DNA from: Quillaja saponaria
Lineage: Eukaryota; Streptophyta; Magnoliopsida; Fabales; Quillajaceae
Direction: 5' to 3'
DNA: 64,000 nucleotides
Assembly (NCBI GenBank): GCA_029379385.1
Contig: CM055617.1
Span: 11,627,532-11,691,531 of the forward strand
Part shown: positions 10,986 through 23,500 of the stretch, in pieces
Position numbering within the stretch: position 1 is the stretch's first letter
Layout of the letters: every line of letters begins with the position of its first letter
Notes under the pieces: generated by a model
The model's input: only the letters and a program-made list of their open reading frames with translations
Database searches by the model: none
What the model was told of the DNA's origin: nothing
Program-made: the position numbers and the translations under genes

Positions 10986-13075
10986 ATAGATTAATGTTTA
11001 ATAACCTTTTGTTATAACTCTCATAACCTTATAACGTAAAATCAAGTTTTAGACATAAAACTTAAATTTTCGTTATAAAAATAATAAATACGTAAATAAA
11101 TAAATTAAATAACAATACAATTGAATATGTTATTACTCAATATTGAGAACTTAAAATTTAAACAATTGGGTGTAACTCTTGGTCATAAAAATAAGAGCAA
11201 GTATAAGTAAAATAAATAAACGTTACACCTATATGTACATAAGATGTATATACACAAGGTGTAATATTGTGTAGTCCTTGAAGTTTGAGAATAGGAAACC
11301 AACTGATTTACTACTTGGCAGTGAACGCACAGTTCTGAGGTTTTTAACTTCAAATACACATTTCGAGGACTTGGTAAACAAGAGCGCCACAAGGCTCCGC
11401 ATGTTTTCTGGGTCAGCCAATCCTGCACACTCTAGATCTGTACAATGCAAAGTTGCAATGGCAACCGCTTGATGGGCTGATAAGGATTCTAGACCCTACT
11501 GTGGGCATGATAATACACATGAGTGCACGAGAAAATAAAGAATAAGATTTGTAATCAGGTGAGTGATTAACTATTATCCTTGTAGTTGTTAGATTATTAC
11601 ATGTAATTATATGTGAATTTGAAATAACGTGTTATATGAAAAAATAAGCACGTATAGTATTTTATTAAGTTATTTGAATTATGTTTCATGGTTGAAATTA
11701 TTTTTGATTAATAAAGGTCGATAAAGTGAATTTTTCTTCAAAATCAATTTTACTTATAATATTGAAATCCAAGTGCACCTAGAATATTCTAATTTAATAT
11801 TTTGATCTGAATTATTTTGATTCTATTAAGAGTTTTAAAAAAATTTGAGCACTAAGTCCCGGTGGGATATATTGTGTACGAGAAATATATTTGGTGTGCG
11901 AACAAAAAAAAATACCTGGTGGGAGGATATCTGTTGTGTGAGACTGAGTTACTCAGTTGGTCCTTTATATGATTTGTGTGTTTTGATTGAATTATACATA
12001 GTACTATTCGAATTGTGTTTGTTAAGTTTATGTTTTCGTAATTGTGTAATTATAACTTTAGTGGTTTTGAAACTTATGATATGTTAATATTAATTGATTA
12101 TATGTTATATCATGTGTTAAGTGATGCTAGTACCATTTTGGTACGTTTTTTCACTTACTGAGTCTGTAAGACTCATCTATTTTTTGTAGATATTTTTTTT
12201 AGTAACAAGATCTCGAGGTATAGCAATTACTAATACTGGGTTGCTGAGTATTTGGCGGCAAGGTATATTCGAAATCTCATATTTGAAGTCAATGATAAAA
12301 GTTTGCAATCGTACTAGAACTGTGGGATATCTGATTTTGTATTATGTAATAGTCTAGTTATTTGTTATTTGTGAAATGGTTGGAGCAGAACTCTCTTGTG
12401 TAATTATGTGGTTATTGTTACCTGGTTGAATGTAACCAAGAATTTACAAATTTGTATTTTGGGCATGTTCCGTATTACGGGAAACTTACGGTGAAATTTT
12501 CAGTAAATGCTATGTGTTTAATAATAAGTTTGTACTTAATTTAATTCAGTAAAGTTTTTTTTTTTTGTTTTTAATACAATTGCTCAAGAGTCGTATATGT
12601 TCAGTTGTGGCAAAGTCAGGATTAAGAGATTTGTTTATTTAATTCTCTAGCCAGTCATGCCTCCGTGAGAGATGTGACACCTTATAATTAACAAAAATAA
12701 TAATAATTTTTTACAATTAGCCAAAAAAATAATAATAATAATAAAGGCTTACCATGAAAATATCCAAATAAATAGACTTAACTCTTTATTTTAAGGGAGT
12801 AATGTCAATGTTGCATAATTTTTATATTTTTTATATTAAATGATAAAGGAAATAATCCAATTCTATTTTGTTTTCAAACCATAACTACAATAGTGTACAC
12901 AAGGGACTTTGTCTTGTTGTAAAAATATATGCTCATTTTATTAATTTTTTAGTTTCTAATTCCCTTGTGAACGTAATGTTGAATAAAGTCATCATAAATT
13001 TTATAGTCTCGATGCATGTCTTTGACTGGCTGACCAAAAAAAAAAAAAATATGCTCACTTAAATCGATTTTTTTT
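10975..13075 (+). repeat. Tandem repeat upstream of LOR, copy 2 (split by an LTR)
   Basis: Copy 2 starts in mid-unit at about 10975 (GTATAGATTAATGTTTAATAACC matches copy 1 at 10714), is broken at 11009/11010 by the solo LTR, and resumes at 12680 with AATAAATAGACTTA at 12768 and the SINE-like tail after 12890. Copy 1 shows the unbroken sequence across the insertion site. Confidence 0.75.
11010..12679 (+). mobile_element. Probable solo LTR, copy A (long, gypsy-type)
   Basis: It begins TGTTATAACTCTCAT and ends GAGAGATGTGACA; the ends form an imperfect inverted repeat. Flanks CCTTT (11005-11009) and CCTTA (12680-12684) are a near-perfect 5-bp target duplication. The ends and large interior blocks match copy B at 36325-39845, including the CACTGAGT..GACTCA passage about 500 bases before the right end. 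No coding sequence. Long LTRs of this style occur in Ty3/gypsy chromoviruses; that assignment is from memory of the style, not a search. Copy A lacks about 1.8 kb present in the middle of copy B. Confidence 0.65.
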
Positions 13076-13590
13076 TTCCAGCTAATTTATTTATAACTAA
13101 GGACATCTTGCGGAATTGTCCAATGTTTTTATCCTCGTTATTCCAATCATATTATCAAACTCGTCACTCTACCAATTGACTTGGAAAAATCAACTCAATA
13201 TCAAGTCAATGAGGAGAGCTGCCAGTTTGATGCTATATATTTTGGAAATATGAACGCAGTAGAAACATTGTTGAATGTTGAGTGACTCACAAACACTTGT
13301 TCATGCATGTACGGAAAGCATATGACAGCCCTTAACATTTTGTATGGATGAATGTTTAATATGTCTTTTAAAAATAAAAAATATAAATTTATTATAAGCG
13401 AAAAAAACAAAAATAAAATAAAAAAGGCTAACCATGAAAATGTCCTATTAAATAGACTGAATTCTTTATTAAGGGAGACTGTATAAGTTGCAATTTTTAT
13501 TTTTTTATTTTTACTAATATTCAATGATAAAAGAAATATGTTAATTTTATTTTGTTTTTAAACAATAATAAATATATAGAGCGTAACATA
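13076..13590 (+). repeat. Tandem repeat upstream of LOR, copy 3
   Basis: The same landmarks as copy 1 appear in order: AACTAAGGACATCTTG (13096), CCAATTGACTTGGA (13173), TTGTTCATGCATG (13298), CATATGACAGCCCTTA (13319), AAATAGACTGAATTCTT (13451). It ends at the SINE starting about 13586. The minus-strand ORF over 13201-13524 is antisense to this repeat and not a gene. Confidence 0.75.
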
Positions 13591-13795
13591 AGGGATTGGC
13601 CTAGTACTCAAGAAAGTATTACCTATTCATTAACATTCGGGATTCGAATCTTTTTAGGGGAGGATTGTAGAGAATAAATCCTTATAAATTTTTTAATTTC
13701 GGCCACGAATGTTATGTATTTGATTAGATTTGAGAGATATTGAATAGAGGAGTGTGTAAGCTGGTCTAAACACACCTGCTACTAAATTAATTTTT
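13586..13795 (+). mobile_element. tRNA-derived SINE-like element
   Basis: A box-A-like TGGCCTAGTACTCA (13597-13610) and a box-B-like GGATTCGAATC (13640-13650) lie 30 bases apart, as in an RNA polymerase III internal promoter. A non-tRNA body and a T-rich end follow. Diverged copies seem to form the tails of the two preceding repeats (after 10925 and after 12890). No tRNA cloverleaf is intact. Confidence 0.45.
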
Positions 13796-14074
13796 ATTTA
13801 TAGAGAGAAAGAATGAAGAAAGGGCGTTGCATGGATTAGTTATTTTATATACAATATAAAATGAAATCTCATGACGTGAACCCCGTGGTGGCTTGCTCGA
13901 ATGAGCCAAAGATTTTAGGCGATATAGATAATTCCATTTTGTTTTACGGAAATCATCATTTAAGACTTAGGGTGTATTTAACTAGAATAAAAAAAAGGAA
14001 TAAAGAAAAAAGGGAGATAAGTTTTTTGACATCATTTTAAAGATAAATTATCGCACTTTCACCAAGGAATGAAG
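13796..14074. other. No gene seen
   Basis: AT-rich sequence with no recognisable open frame or repeat. Confidence 0.4.
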
Positions 14075-14265
14075 AAACGATTGATGTATGACTTTATGGG
14101 CTATTGATTACTGCATTTGAGGTAATGTTAGGTCGTCAAGGTTGTTGCACAAGTCAACATAAATGGTATGTATAAGACACGCACGTATTTATATTATAGC
14201 CTTAGGAAATATATGAGTGATATATAGGAAATAGCTAGATAGCTATTAGTGTTTGGCTAAACACA
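14075..14265. repeat. Orphan copy of RLK upstream sequence
   Basis: Similar to DNA upstream of RLK-1 (about 26245-26340) and to 27865-28000. Shared blocks include GATGTATGACT..GGGCTATT, TGAGGTAATGT, GTATAAGACA and TAGCTAG near the end. No receptor coding sequence adjoins it. It looks like the trace of an older promoter or gene duplication. Confidence 0.5.
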
Positions 14266-15676
14266 TATGTATCTTGAGTTATAAATAGTAAATTATAGTT
14301 CACTATCAATATTTAAATGTATCCATAAATATTCATTGGTATTGGATTATATCCAAATATATAGTATGATATTTTTGTTATTTCTAGATGCCGTATCTTA
14401 CATACTCAAATTGCAAAATTTTTAAAATAGAAAAATTGCAAGATTTTTAGAAGGGTAAAAATTTCATATTGCCAATAAAAATAAAAAATAAAAAATAAAA
14501 AATAACAAGGCAAAAATCAACAAAGAACTATTGAATGATATGCTTCGTTTCTAGTTCATAAAAAAAAATTTAGTTTGGATAGTTTTCTTTTTTAATGTTT
14601 TGTTAGTATTTTCTAATAGTTCATATAGTTTTTCCAAATTATAACTAATAGAAAAAAAATATATTTTTAACATATTTATAATTTATTATCAACAAGTGAT
14701 ATAAACCATATTGTATTTATAAATTATGCTATTAGATTTTATAAGTATAATAAACTATAAGTTAGAAAAAAAAATTAAAAAATACTATATGGGAAGGTAG
14801 TTAAAGTAAGTTAACCGTTAGTATTATTTTAGTTAATATCATCAAATAAACTGCCTTAATGCCGACAGCTAAACTGATATAGGTAACAATCTGTTGGTAG
14901 TAACAGTTATTGCCGACAAAGAATAAAATATTACCATTAGCAAAGAGATAGTCGTTATTAATTCGGAGAAAAAAATTTCCACATTTGAAAGTAACAGTTA
15001 ACTTGGCAATAATAATCTAATAAATTGATGCTATTTGGCATGAAATTATTACCGATAACAATTATATTATTGCCAATAAGACTTTGTTGTCTGCAATATA
15101 TATAAAAAATTTTGTTACTGCCAACAAAGTACAGATTACTACTGACAGTATTTTGTCGTCAGCAATAATGAGCCCTAAATTAAAGACACGACTTTCTCCA
15201 TTGTTTTTCTTCCCTCTTCTTTGGCTCGAGAAAACGAAATCCTTTGTTCTTGCTGATCATAATCCTTGGTTCAGATTACATAAGTGCGTCTTTTTCTTTC
15301 CTTAATAGGTTTTCACTTAGGTAGTAACGTACCACGTTGGGTTTTGAGCTTTCTTCATTTTGAAAGTTAGATCAGGTATATTTCACCACATATTGTGGGT
15401 TCTTCCTTCATTATTTCATGGAACTGCCTGGTTTGAATGAAGTGGGAGACTTTAAGAGAAGCATACTATCTATTTACTTTGAGAATACTATAAGAAGTCC
15501 TACTTGAAGCTCTTTGGAATACCTTTTGCATTTGTAGTTTTTAAATCCCTAAAAGCAACATATTTTTTTACCCAATTCTTAGATGATCTTTTCAAGCCCT
15601 AATTTTGAATCCTTCAAGCTACCTTTGTATCTCTCATCGAGCTTCCAAAAAATTCAACATGTTAAGTATATATTTG
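14266..15676. other. Non-coding stretch with transposon-like short repeats
   Basis: Between 14860 and 15170 a motif of the form TTGCCGACAA, TTGCCAATAA or CTGCCAACAA recurs at least six times in both orientations. This resembles the subterminal arrays of CACTA-type elements. No CACTA terminus is found, so I call only a possible fragment. The rest shows nothing. Confidence 0.35.
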
Positions 15677-16095
15677 ACCAGACTGAGGGTGTTTCTCACG
15701 TGGCTTTGATCTAACTTGTGAGTGGCTGTTCTTGGGACTTTGTGAAAGCTTTGACAATCAAGTCAGTAAGCTTAAAAGAATAATATGTAAAGTAGTAAAA
15801 GAGTAAAGTGTGAGACGACAACTTGTCTTGTCTTGGGGTTTGAGCCCTTTTATAAAGAAGTTGTGTTGGACTATTAATCGTGGTAGTAATGATGATCCGC
15901 TATAATAATAATGGCAAATGTTACAATAATAATGGATGATAATAGCGTATGTTATGAAAATAATAAGCTATAATGATGACAGTTACAATCATAATGTGAT
16001 ATGGTGGGGGTCAGTTACATTTGAATTATACTGTTATGCCACATGGCCTATTGTAATTAGATTTGTACAATCTTGTATTATCACTAGTCCCCCCA
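15677..16095 (+). repeat. Dispersed repeat family R, copy 1
   Basis: About 400 bases match 17985-18380 in the same orientation. Blocks include AAGCTTAAAAGAATAATATG (15769/18079 region), GCTATAATGATGACAGTT and GTTATGCCACATG. A third, inverted and more diverged copy abuts RLK-3 at about 49640-49795. It has no open frame; an LTR or non-autonomous element fragment is likely. Confidence 0.7.
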
Positions 16096-17760
16096 AAAAA
16101 TGAGTTTAGGGACTTCAATTAAATGTTGTGGACTATATACCTGAGTCATGTTCCCCTTTTGTAGGGTGCAATTATTATGGGAAAATATCTAGTGTTGTCA
16201 CTGATATGATGCTCTGCTAGGTATTATCATTGATGGCATAGCATTCTAGGCTAAAACCCTAGGATTTGTTTGATGTTGTATTGGTTTCCTAGCCACTTGA
16301 GTTGTTTAGGTGATTTGCCAATGCACCGGTTTCCTAGTCTATGCAAGCCCACCCCTGAGTGTGACTATAGAAGTTCTAGCCATATATCATCTCATCGGGC
16401 TTTTTTCAGGTCGAGTGAAACCCTAATACCTTTGGCGATTTAGTATCCGAATGTTTTGTAAAAAGCTTAAAAAGATGCTTATTGCCTATTCCCGAGGTTG
16501 AGTGATTTTGCCCAAGCCTTTATAGTCACAAGGGGGGATATATTTGATATCACTTCTCATAAGAACTATGAGTTGAAAAACTATGTATGAGCTCATGGAG
16601 TTGTTTGCTAGCTTTTAACATGGTGGGCAATAGCCTCTTCCTTTTTTGAAAGGTGATGGGCTTATCTTATTTGGCGCTTGCTGAAAAAAATAAAACATAA
16701 TACATATATATATATATACATAAATGTATATATATATATATTTATGTAAGGAAGAAATATTTTTCTTTTGCAATCATTATTTGACCTCTGTATTCTTTAT
16801 TTTTCTTTGTTAAGCTATATGCTAAATCACTTAAAAAATTTATCAAGTATCAAATAGTAAGGATATGACTCGGTTATTAGTTCACTCTAGTTTGCAAATA
16901 TATTACAAGTATTATCTATTGGCCCTAGTCAAAAGCACAAATTCATTTAAATAAAATCAATATAGATAATAATCAAATACTAGCTAGGTAAACACCAAAT
17001 CGCCAAACTACCCCAAACACCAATTATCACTAACATGTAATATTATCCAATGGAAATAATTATTTGTAAGCACCAGGTTGTAAGACAGTAAATTGATAAG
17101 GGCGTCAAAGCCAAGCATCTTATAAATATACTATTATGAGAAATCAATCTCCCTTAATGAAATAATAATGTCATGTTGTCCAATCAAATTATCGTATCGT
17201 GTAAAAGTGATAAACTAGCCAATCCGATATGTCATTCTACTCTAAATATTGGTGTCACTAGATTAGCCTTTGCTAATATGGACAATTATTTATGAATGAA
17301 TGTATGAAGCAATTTGGCCATTAGGTGGCCTAATTCGAATAAGGTCGAATCAAATATAAATATAACATTCAATAATGTCTAAATGTGGTATATGCACTGA
17401 ATCCAAATATAAATTCACGTGCTTGCTTATTCCTACATCGATAAGCAAAAGATTACAATCAACAAGCAGTTTTAAAGTTAATAAAAATCCGAGCATGCCA
17501 TGAAGCTACAAGTTATTACAATCAAGTCTTTCGAATGAGTGTAAACAAATTATACATGATGCTACGTCCCAGCTGCTTATTATGCATATTGAACAAGCAC
17601 TGGATATTTAATGTGTCAAACCATAGAACAAATATGTTCAAATAAAATAAATTGAAACCAATATTTTAATGTGGTTGAGCTTGGACTTGAGAAGTTCACA
17701 CTTTCACACCCTTAATTATAAAATGAACACACAAGAAATTTGCCTCCGCCTCTGCCTCTG
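16096..17760. other. No gene seen; TA microsatellite
   Basis: No supported coding sequence. A TA-rich palindromic run lies at about 16700-16745. This sequence separates the two direct copies of repeat R and could be the interior of a non-coding element, but no primer-binding site or protein domain is visible. Confidence 0.35.
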
Positions 17761-17915
17761 CCTTCTTCTTATTCTTTTTCTTTTTACGATCATCATTGGA
17801 CATGGAAAAGTCCTGATACTAATCGTATAATAGTTGTTAATTTATGAGCATTAGGGCATCTTTTCATTTTTCATGTCCAATGATGATCGTAAAAAGAAAA
17901 AGAATAAGAAGAAGG
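17761..17915. repeat. Perfect 44-bp inverted repeat, 67-bp loop
   Basis: Arms 17761-17804 and 17872-17915 are exact reverse complements (left starts CCTTCTTCTTATTC, right ends GAATAAGAAGAAGG). The left side is flanked by TGCCTCTGCC repeats. A transcript across it would form a 44-bp duplex, a possible substrate for Dicer-like enzymes, or it may be a short inverted-repeat element. The perfect match in an otherwise decayed area suggests recent origin. Confidence 0.92.
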
Positions 17916-17984
17916 TGTCTTATGGGATTGGAAAACTCAAATCTTATGGGATTCTCACACACGGTTCCAATTTTAAGTCTAGAA

Positions 17985-18380
17985 TTGACCAAATTGAGGT
18001 GTCTTTCACGTGACTATGATTTTACCAGTGAGACGATCCTTGGGATCTATAAAAGCTCTGATGATCAAGTTAGGAAGCTTAAAAGAATAATATGCGTAAA
18101 TTATTAAAAGATTAAGGTGTGAGAGGATAATTTGTCTTTTTTTGAGATTTTGAGCCATTTTATATAGGAGTTGGACTAGAGTATTAATTATAATAGTAAT
18201 GACTTCCTTTATAATAATAATAACGTATGTTACAATAATAATAGGCAATAATGAGCTATAATGATGACAGTTGCAATCATAATGAGATATGATAGGTCAA
18301 TTACATTTAAAATTATACCGTTATGCCACATGTTGTGTTCTGATTGGATTTGTATAATCTTGTATTATCACCACCTAAGT
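17985..18380 (+). repeat. Dispersed repeat family R, copy 2
   Basis: Direct partner of 15677-16095, about 2.3 kb downstream, diverged by many substitutions and small indels. A plus-strand ORF reaching 18107 enters this repeat but is not open in the matching frame of copy 1, so it is not a gene. Confidence 0.7.
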
Positions 18381-19887
18381 TTTTTTTTTTTTTTTTTTTC
18401 ACTTGGTGTGTATTCGGAATATCTACATAGCTCTAGAGGTAAGATTTTTCACTAATTTCATCTTCATCTTCTGAAATTAGAGACTTAATGATTTCCAAAA
18501 ATTGGGAATTTGGGTTCTTTTTTTTTTACTAATTGGTACTTTCCCTCTCTTTAAGTCTCTCCATGTAAACCCTAGACATGGTAGAGACCCTTGAATTGGT
18601 ATCAAGCAAATCAACCATGTTTCCCCACAAATAGGTGTTTGAAGGAAAGTGACGGACCAATCGCCATAGTTGACAATGTACCGGGTCTGGTCGGGTATCC
18701 GATCCGTTCTAATGGTAATTGATTGAATATTATCCAAATTGTTGGATCAGTTTCTCAACTTGAATTGGATCAGATCATGATCCATGAATTGTTAGATCTG
18801 CTTGGATTATCTATGATCCATTTGTCTTATTTTTACTCACAAATAATTAATAGTACATAAATTTGTTTACTTAATGTACTTTAATAATAATAATAATAAA
18901 ATCAGGAAGGATCGAATCTATCTATCACGATTCATGGATCATATTGATCCTAATATGTATGTAACTTCTACTTGTATTTTCTAGTTGTAATATATATATT
19001 TTTAGTTAGCAATCACTTTTTAGGATTATTAAAAAGGAAAAACAAAGAGTAAAATTAAAAAAAAAAATATTAAAAAAAAATCTGGTTATGTCAGATCCAA
19101 AAATCTTGATCCATAGATAAAATAATATTAGATCGGATCTGATCCAAGACCATTTAGATCACATGTTATATCAAGTCGAATCAATATCAAGTCGAATCAA
19201 ATCTGATTGGATCCATTGCGAACCATATCAGTTGCTGCACTACTTCCCAAACTTAGGCACGATGCATTTGAGGCCTCTGTGCCCACAAGTCTGACTGATA
19301 GTGTGTTAGTGTCAAAATGGCAGCCCAATGATTAAGAAAGTCCATCCAATAAACTACGTGCTCTTTTTTGTTGTTTATGAGGATGCCAATTGATATCAGT
19401 ATATATAGAAGCATATATTTTTTTTGGTGGTTGGGCGCTATTTTATTTAATTACACAGAAGATTACCCAGTTACTTTCTTGTATCTTCGCATAGCCAGTT
19501 TTCGAACAAAGAACTACTTCAAGTATTCTCTGATATCAACAAATAACTACTTTAAAATAAATTTCAAGATCAACTTGTTTAAAAACTGAGCCAAGCTCGA
19601 TTTGAATCTTTAAAAATTGTTCACGAACTAGTTCGGCTCACTCCTACTCATACTCCTTGCAAATTATAATTGGTCTAAAAGGATTGAAATATTCATTTCA
19701 TAAGCTTAAATAATTTTAATACGTAATGTATGTGAGGGAGACATGAAATATAATTTTCAATCACTTTCCAAGAACGACTTCGCCATCTATCTTATGAAAT
19801 TCCCTCCAGTTTATTTACTTGCCAATAGTTGCAAACAATATACTTTATATCTTAATTGAAAAAAAAGAAGAAAGTAACCTCTAGTAC
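18381..19887. other. Non-coding, GATC-rich decayed sequence
   Basis: From 18650 to 19220 the words GGATC, GATCC, GATCTG and ATTGGATC recur on both strands, like the decayed interior or ends of a small DNA transposon. I could not pair termini. No gene. A T20 run lies near 18380-18400. Confidence 0.35.
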
Positions 19888-20240
19888 CGAGCCACGATAT
19901 TTGTTTATTTCTGTTTCGTGCACAGATGTTACTAATAATATGATAGTCTCATTTGGGATTCACATTTTGAGTCCACCACAAAATATATGCTCAGTGTACT
20001 TAGAAGCCCCTATCAATTTTCAAGTGCACACAGTTTGCTTCATACACTGAGCCATGAAATTTGTTTATTTCTGTTTCATACACACATGTTACTAATAATA
20101 TATTTGGTTCACGTTTGGTGTATTGGAGTCTTTTTTGAGCATAGAACAAAATATATGCTCTGTGTACTTAGAAACCCCTATCAATCTTTAAGTGCACAGA
20201 GTTTATTTGCTCCATGCACAAATGTACTAACAATTTAAAA
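19888..20240 (+). repeat. Tandem duplication, ~160-bp unit
   Basis: Unit 1 (19888-20046) and unit 2 (20047-20211) share GAGCCA, TTTGTTTATTTCTGTTTC, TGTTACTAATAATAT and ACAAAATATATGCTC. A partial third start (CACAAATGTACTAACAA) follows at 20217. Short ORFs here are by-products of the repeat. Confidence 0.8.
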
Positions 20241-20394
20241 TTTAATTTGACATCCAACATTTATGTTCTAGAGATTTTTTTGTGCATGAAGCAAAATATT
20301 ATGATGAAAGTTATTTTGACACATTAATGGTTCAAAAATTCAAGTCTATGATGGTTTCACTCATTGAAAACTTATATGATAAATGGTTTAGGTT

Positions 20395-20400
20395 TTTATT
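20395..20400 (-). terminator. Candidate polyadenylation signal of RLK-1
   Basis: The minus strand has AATAAA about 137 bases past the RLK-1 stop codon. Plant signals are loose, so this is only a plausible site. Confidence 0.35.
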
Positions 20401-20536
20401 GATGGATCTTGGGTATGAAAGGTCAAATCGTGGAGGTTCCACTCATAACTTACAAATTTTGGAGTTTATGGACAAGATGATTCTCCAAAAGGAAAATAAT
20501 CGTCCATATATAAGGAAACAAAGTCTGGATATTTTC

Positions 20537-23500
20537 TTACAACTTAAATGATGTCCTATAATCCTTTTTTTGGAACTTTGTTTTGATCTTGGTCAATGCA
20601 GCCGTTCCACTTTCCATGTTGATTCTCTCCTCAGGTGAGTCGCAACAACACTTCAAAGCCAATTCCATAATTGAAGATATACAAAGTACTTTTGCATCAA
20701 TTTGATGTTCTTCTCCGCTCAGCAAATTAGGATCCACAACTTGAATTGTTGAATGTGGTACTAATTCATTTACCCAACTCTTCAAGCTCAAATTCCGAAC
20801 AAACATATCATCTGTTGGTTTCTTTCTTGTAAACATTTCCATTAACATAATGCCATAGCTATACACATCTCCTTTTGTTGACACAATTCCTCTTTCTCCA
20901 TATTCTGCAAAGCCATAATACATGGTCCATGAATAGTAAAAAATTCTATATGAAAACAAACTTAAATTTCAAGTGATGGGAATATGAGTACCTGGTGCTA
21001 TATATCCGAGTGTAGCCAAGGTGTTGGTATGTGTTTTAGACTGTCCATCATCTAAAAGTTTGGCAATGCCAAAATCAGCAACATGGGCAACCATATCTTC
21101 ATCCAACAAAACATTGTTAGGCTTCAAATCGCAATGAACCACCGGTGTTGAATATCCATGATGGAGATACTCTAATGCAGAAGCAACATCGATCATTATG
21201 TTCAATCTCTGTAAGAAATCTAAACAATAGTTATGAGCATACAACCACTTCTCAAGGCTTCCATTCGGCATGAATTCCATCACCAAGGCTTTGAAATCAA
21301 CATTAGAGCAACTGCTAATGATTTTGATGAGATTACGATGACGAACATTACGTAATGTTTCACATTCTACTTCAAAACTCCTTGATGCAGCTTCCAAGTC
21401 CAAATGAAATAATTTGGCAGCAATCATTAATCCACTTGATAGTTGTCCTTTGAACACAGAACCAAAACTTCCCTGGCCAAGAAAATTGCTTTCGTCAAAT
21501 CTATTTGTTGCTTGCAGAAGGTCATAGTAAGCAATCCTTCTTGACAGTACCCCTCCTATACTTGATAACTCATTTTTAGTTGAATCACTACTCTTATTTC
21601 TCTGACATTTCAACAAGATCACACAGGATAGTAGAAGAATAGTAGACACAATTATGGGCAATATGATTTTCAACAAAATCAATTTTCTACGTGACTCATG
21701 GTCAGGTTTCTTGATAACACAAGGTTGGTGTTTCAAATTCAATCTGCCACATAATGCATCATTCATCATAAAAGATTGAGCTGTGAAATTTACAAATGGT
21801 CCGCCATTGGGGATCTCTCCTTTTAACTTATTATAAGAGACATTGAGATACTTCAAATCGATAAGTAACTCCATCGACTTTGGAATCATTCCAGATAGAG
21901 CATTATGAGACAAGTCCAAGAATTGCAAGTTCTGCAAACTGCCAATTGTGCTGGGAATCCTACCTGAAATTTGATTCCGTGATAAATCCAACGTTGTTAT
22001 AGCTCTCAAATTCTTTATCTGGAGTGGTAAAAATCCTTTAAAAGCATTGAAGGACAGGTTTAACTCTCTGATATCTTTGAGACTCCATAGAGTAGATGGT
22101 ATTGTTGAAGTTAAATTGTTCAAGTCCAGGTAGAGATTTCTTAATGTAAGATTCCCCAAGCATGGTGGCAACAATCCATAAAGTTGATTGTTGCTTAAAC
22201 CTATTTCACCCAAGTTTTTCATCTGACATAACTCATCAGGAATAGAACCATCTAATGCATTCCAGTCTAGATGTAGTCGTTGGAGATTCTGTAATTCCTT
22301 CACTGTACTGGGAATTTTTCCTTGAATATTATTCCCTTCCAATACTAAATCAATCAATCCACTTAAATTGCCGATTTCTATAGGAATGCTTCCTATGATT
22401 TCACAATTCCACATGTATAACTTTTCAAGAGAAGTGGATAAATTTCCAACTGCCTTAGGAATTTTACCGTTCAAAGAATTTGATGATAAGTCCAAAAGAT
22501 TCAATTGTTTACAGTTGGAAATAGATGAAAGAAATTTGATGTCTCGAGTGAATGGGTCATTTATCAAATAATTGGAATGTAAGTTGAGATACCGAAGGTT
22601 TTTTAAATTCCCAAGAGAGTTTGGTATAACTCCAGAGAATAAATTTCTACCCAAGTCAAGATCATAGAGTTCAGAGGCATTGGAAATAGAACTGGGAATC
22701 TCCCCATTCAGTTTATTTCCAACGAGGTAGAGTCCTTCAATGTTAACAAGACCATGACCTAAATTTGATGGAAGAAATCCTGAGAAGGAATTGTAGGACA
22801 AGTATAAATATATCAAAGATGACATGTTGAAGATATTGGGAGGTATGAATCCAGTTAGGCCATTATTTCCCAACACTAGTTGCTCGAGGTTACGTAGATC
22901 ACCTATTCCTTGTGGTATAGAACCTGCACGCATCGTTATAATTTCTTATATTTAGTACATATATGACTAGTAGCTTATCTATTAGGGGTCTAAACCACAT
23001 CTGACTCGAAAAAATTAGATTGACTAATATTCTATCTCATTTTTTAGTCTATTGTTTGGGGAAAAAAATTATATCCGATTAAACTATGGTTAACTGGGTA
23101 CATAGGATTAGACATGCTATTGATTAGACTTTACCTTGGGATGCTTATACTTTTTTGAATAAATAATAAGGTTCAAAATCAAAGTCAAAGAAATTTTTTT
23201 TAACTAAATATAAACATAAATGATTTTTTTTATTAAAATTATATTTAAGAAAGACTAAAATCAAATAAGATAAATTTAATTAACAATATTGTATATTTGA
23301 CTTGAATATAAATACAAATATATATTTTTTACATTAAAAAACATCATCTAAAGTTTTTGTGTGAAAAAATTAGATGGGTTGGATAAACTCATGTTAGAAA
23401 AAAAATTCATCCGACTAACCGACTAACCGACTAACCCACCCGATCATGTTAAAAGAATGCAAGGTAACACCACTTAAATCTGACTCTAATTGGATGTCTG

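Noticed and set aside
13597..13650. Possible tRNA gene
   Set aside because: Boxes A and B are present but no cloverleaf stems or acceptor can be formed; a SINE-like element fits better.
18006..18248. Minus ORF with Ile-rich product
   Set aside because: It lies in repeat R, rich in TAATAATAA triplets; the other copy of the repeat does not keep the frame.
20282..20551. Plus-strand 89-codon ORF
   Set aside because: It overlaps the end and 3' untranslated region of RLK-1 on the other strand, has no recognisable domain, and its last codons are antisense to the RLK-1 stop.
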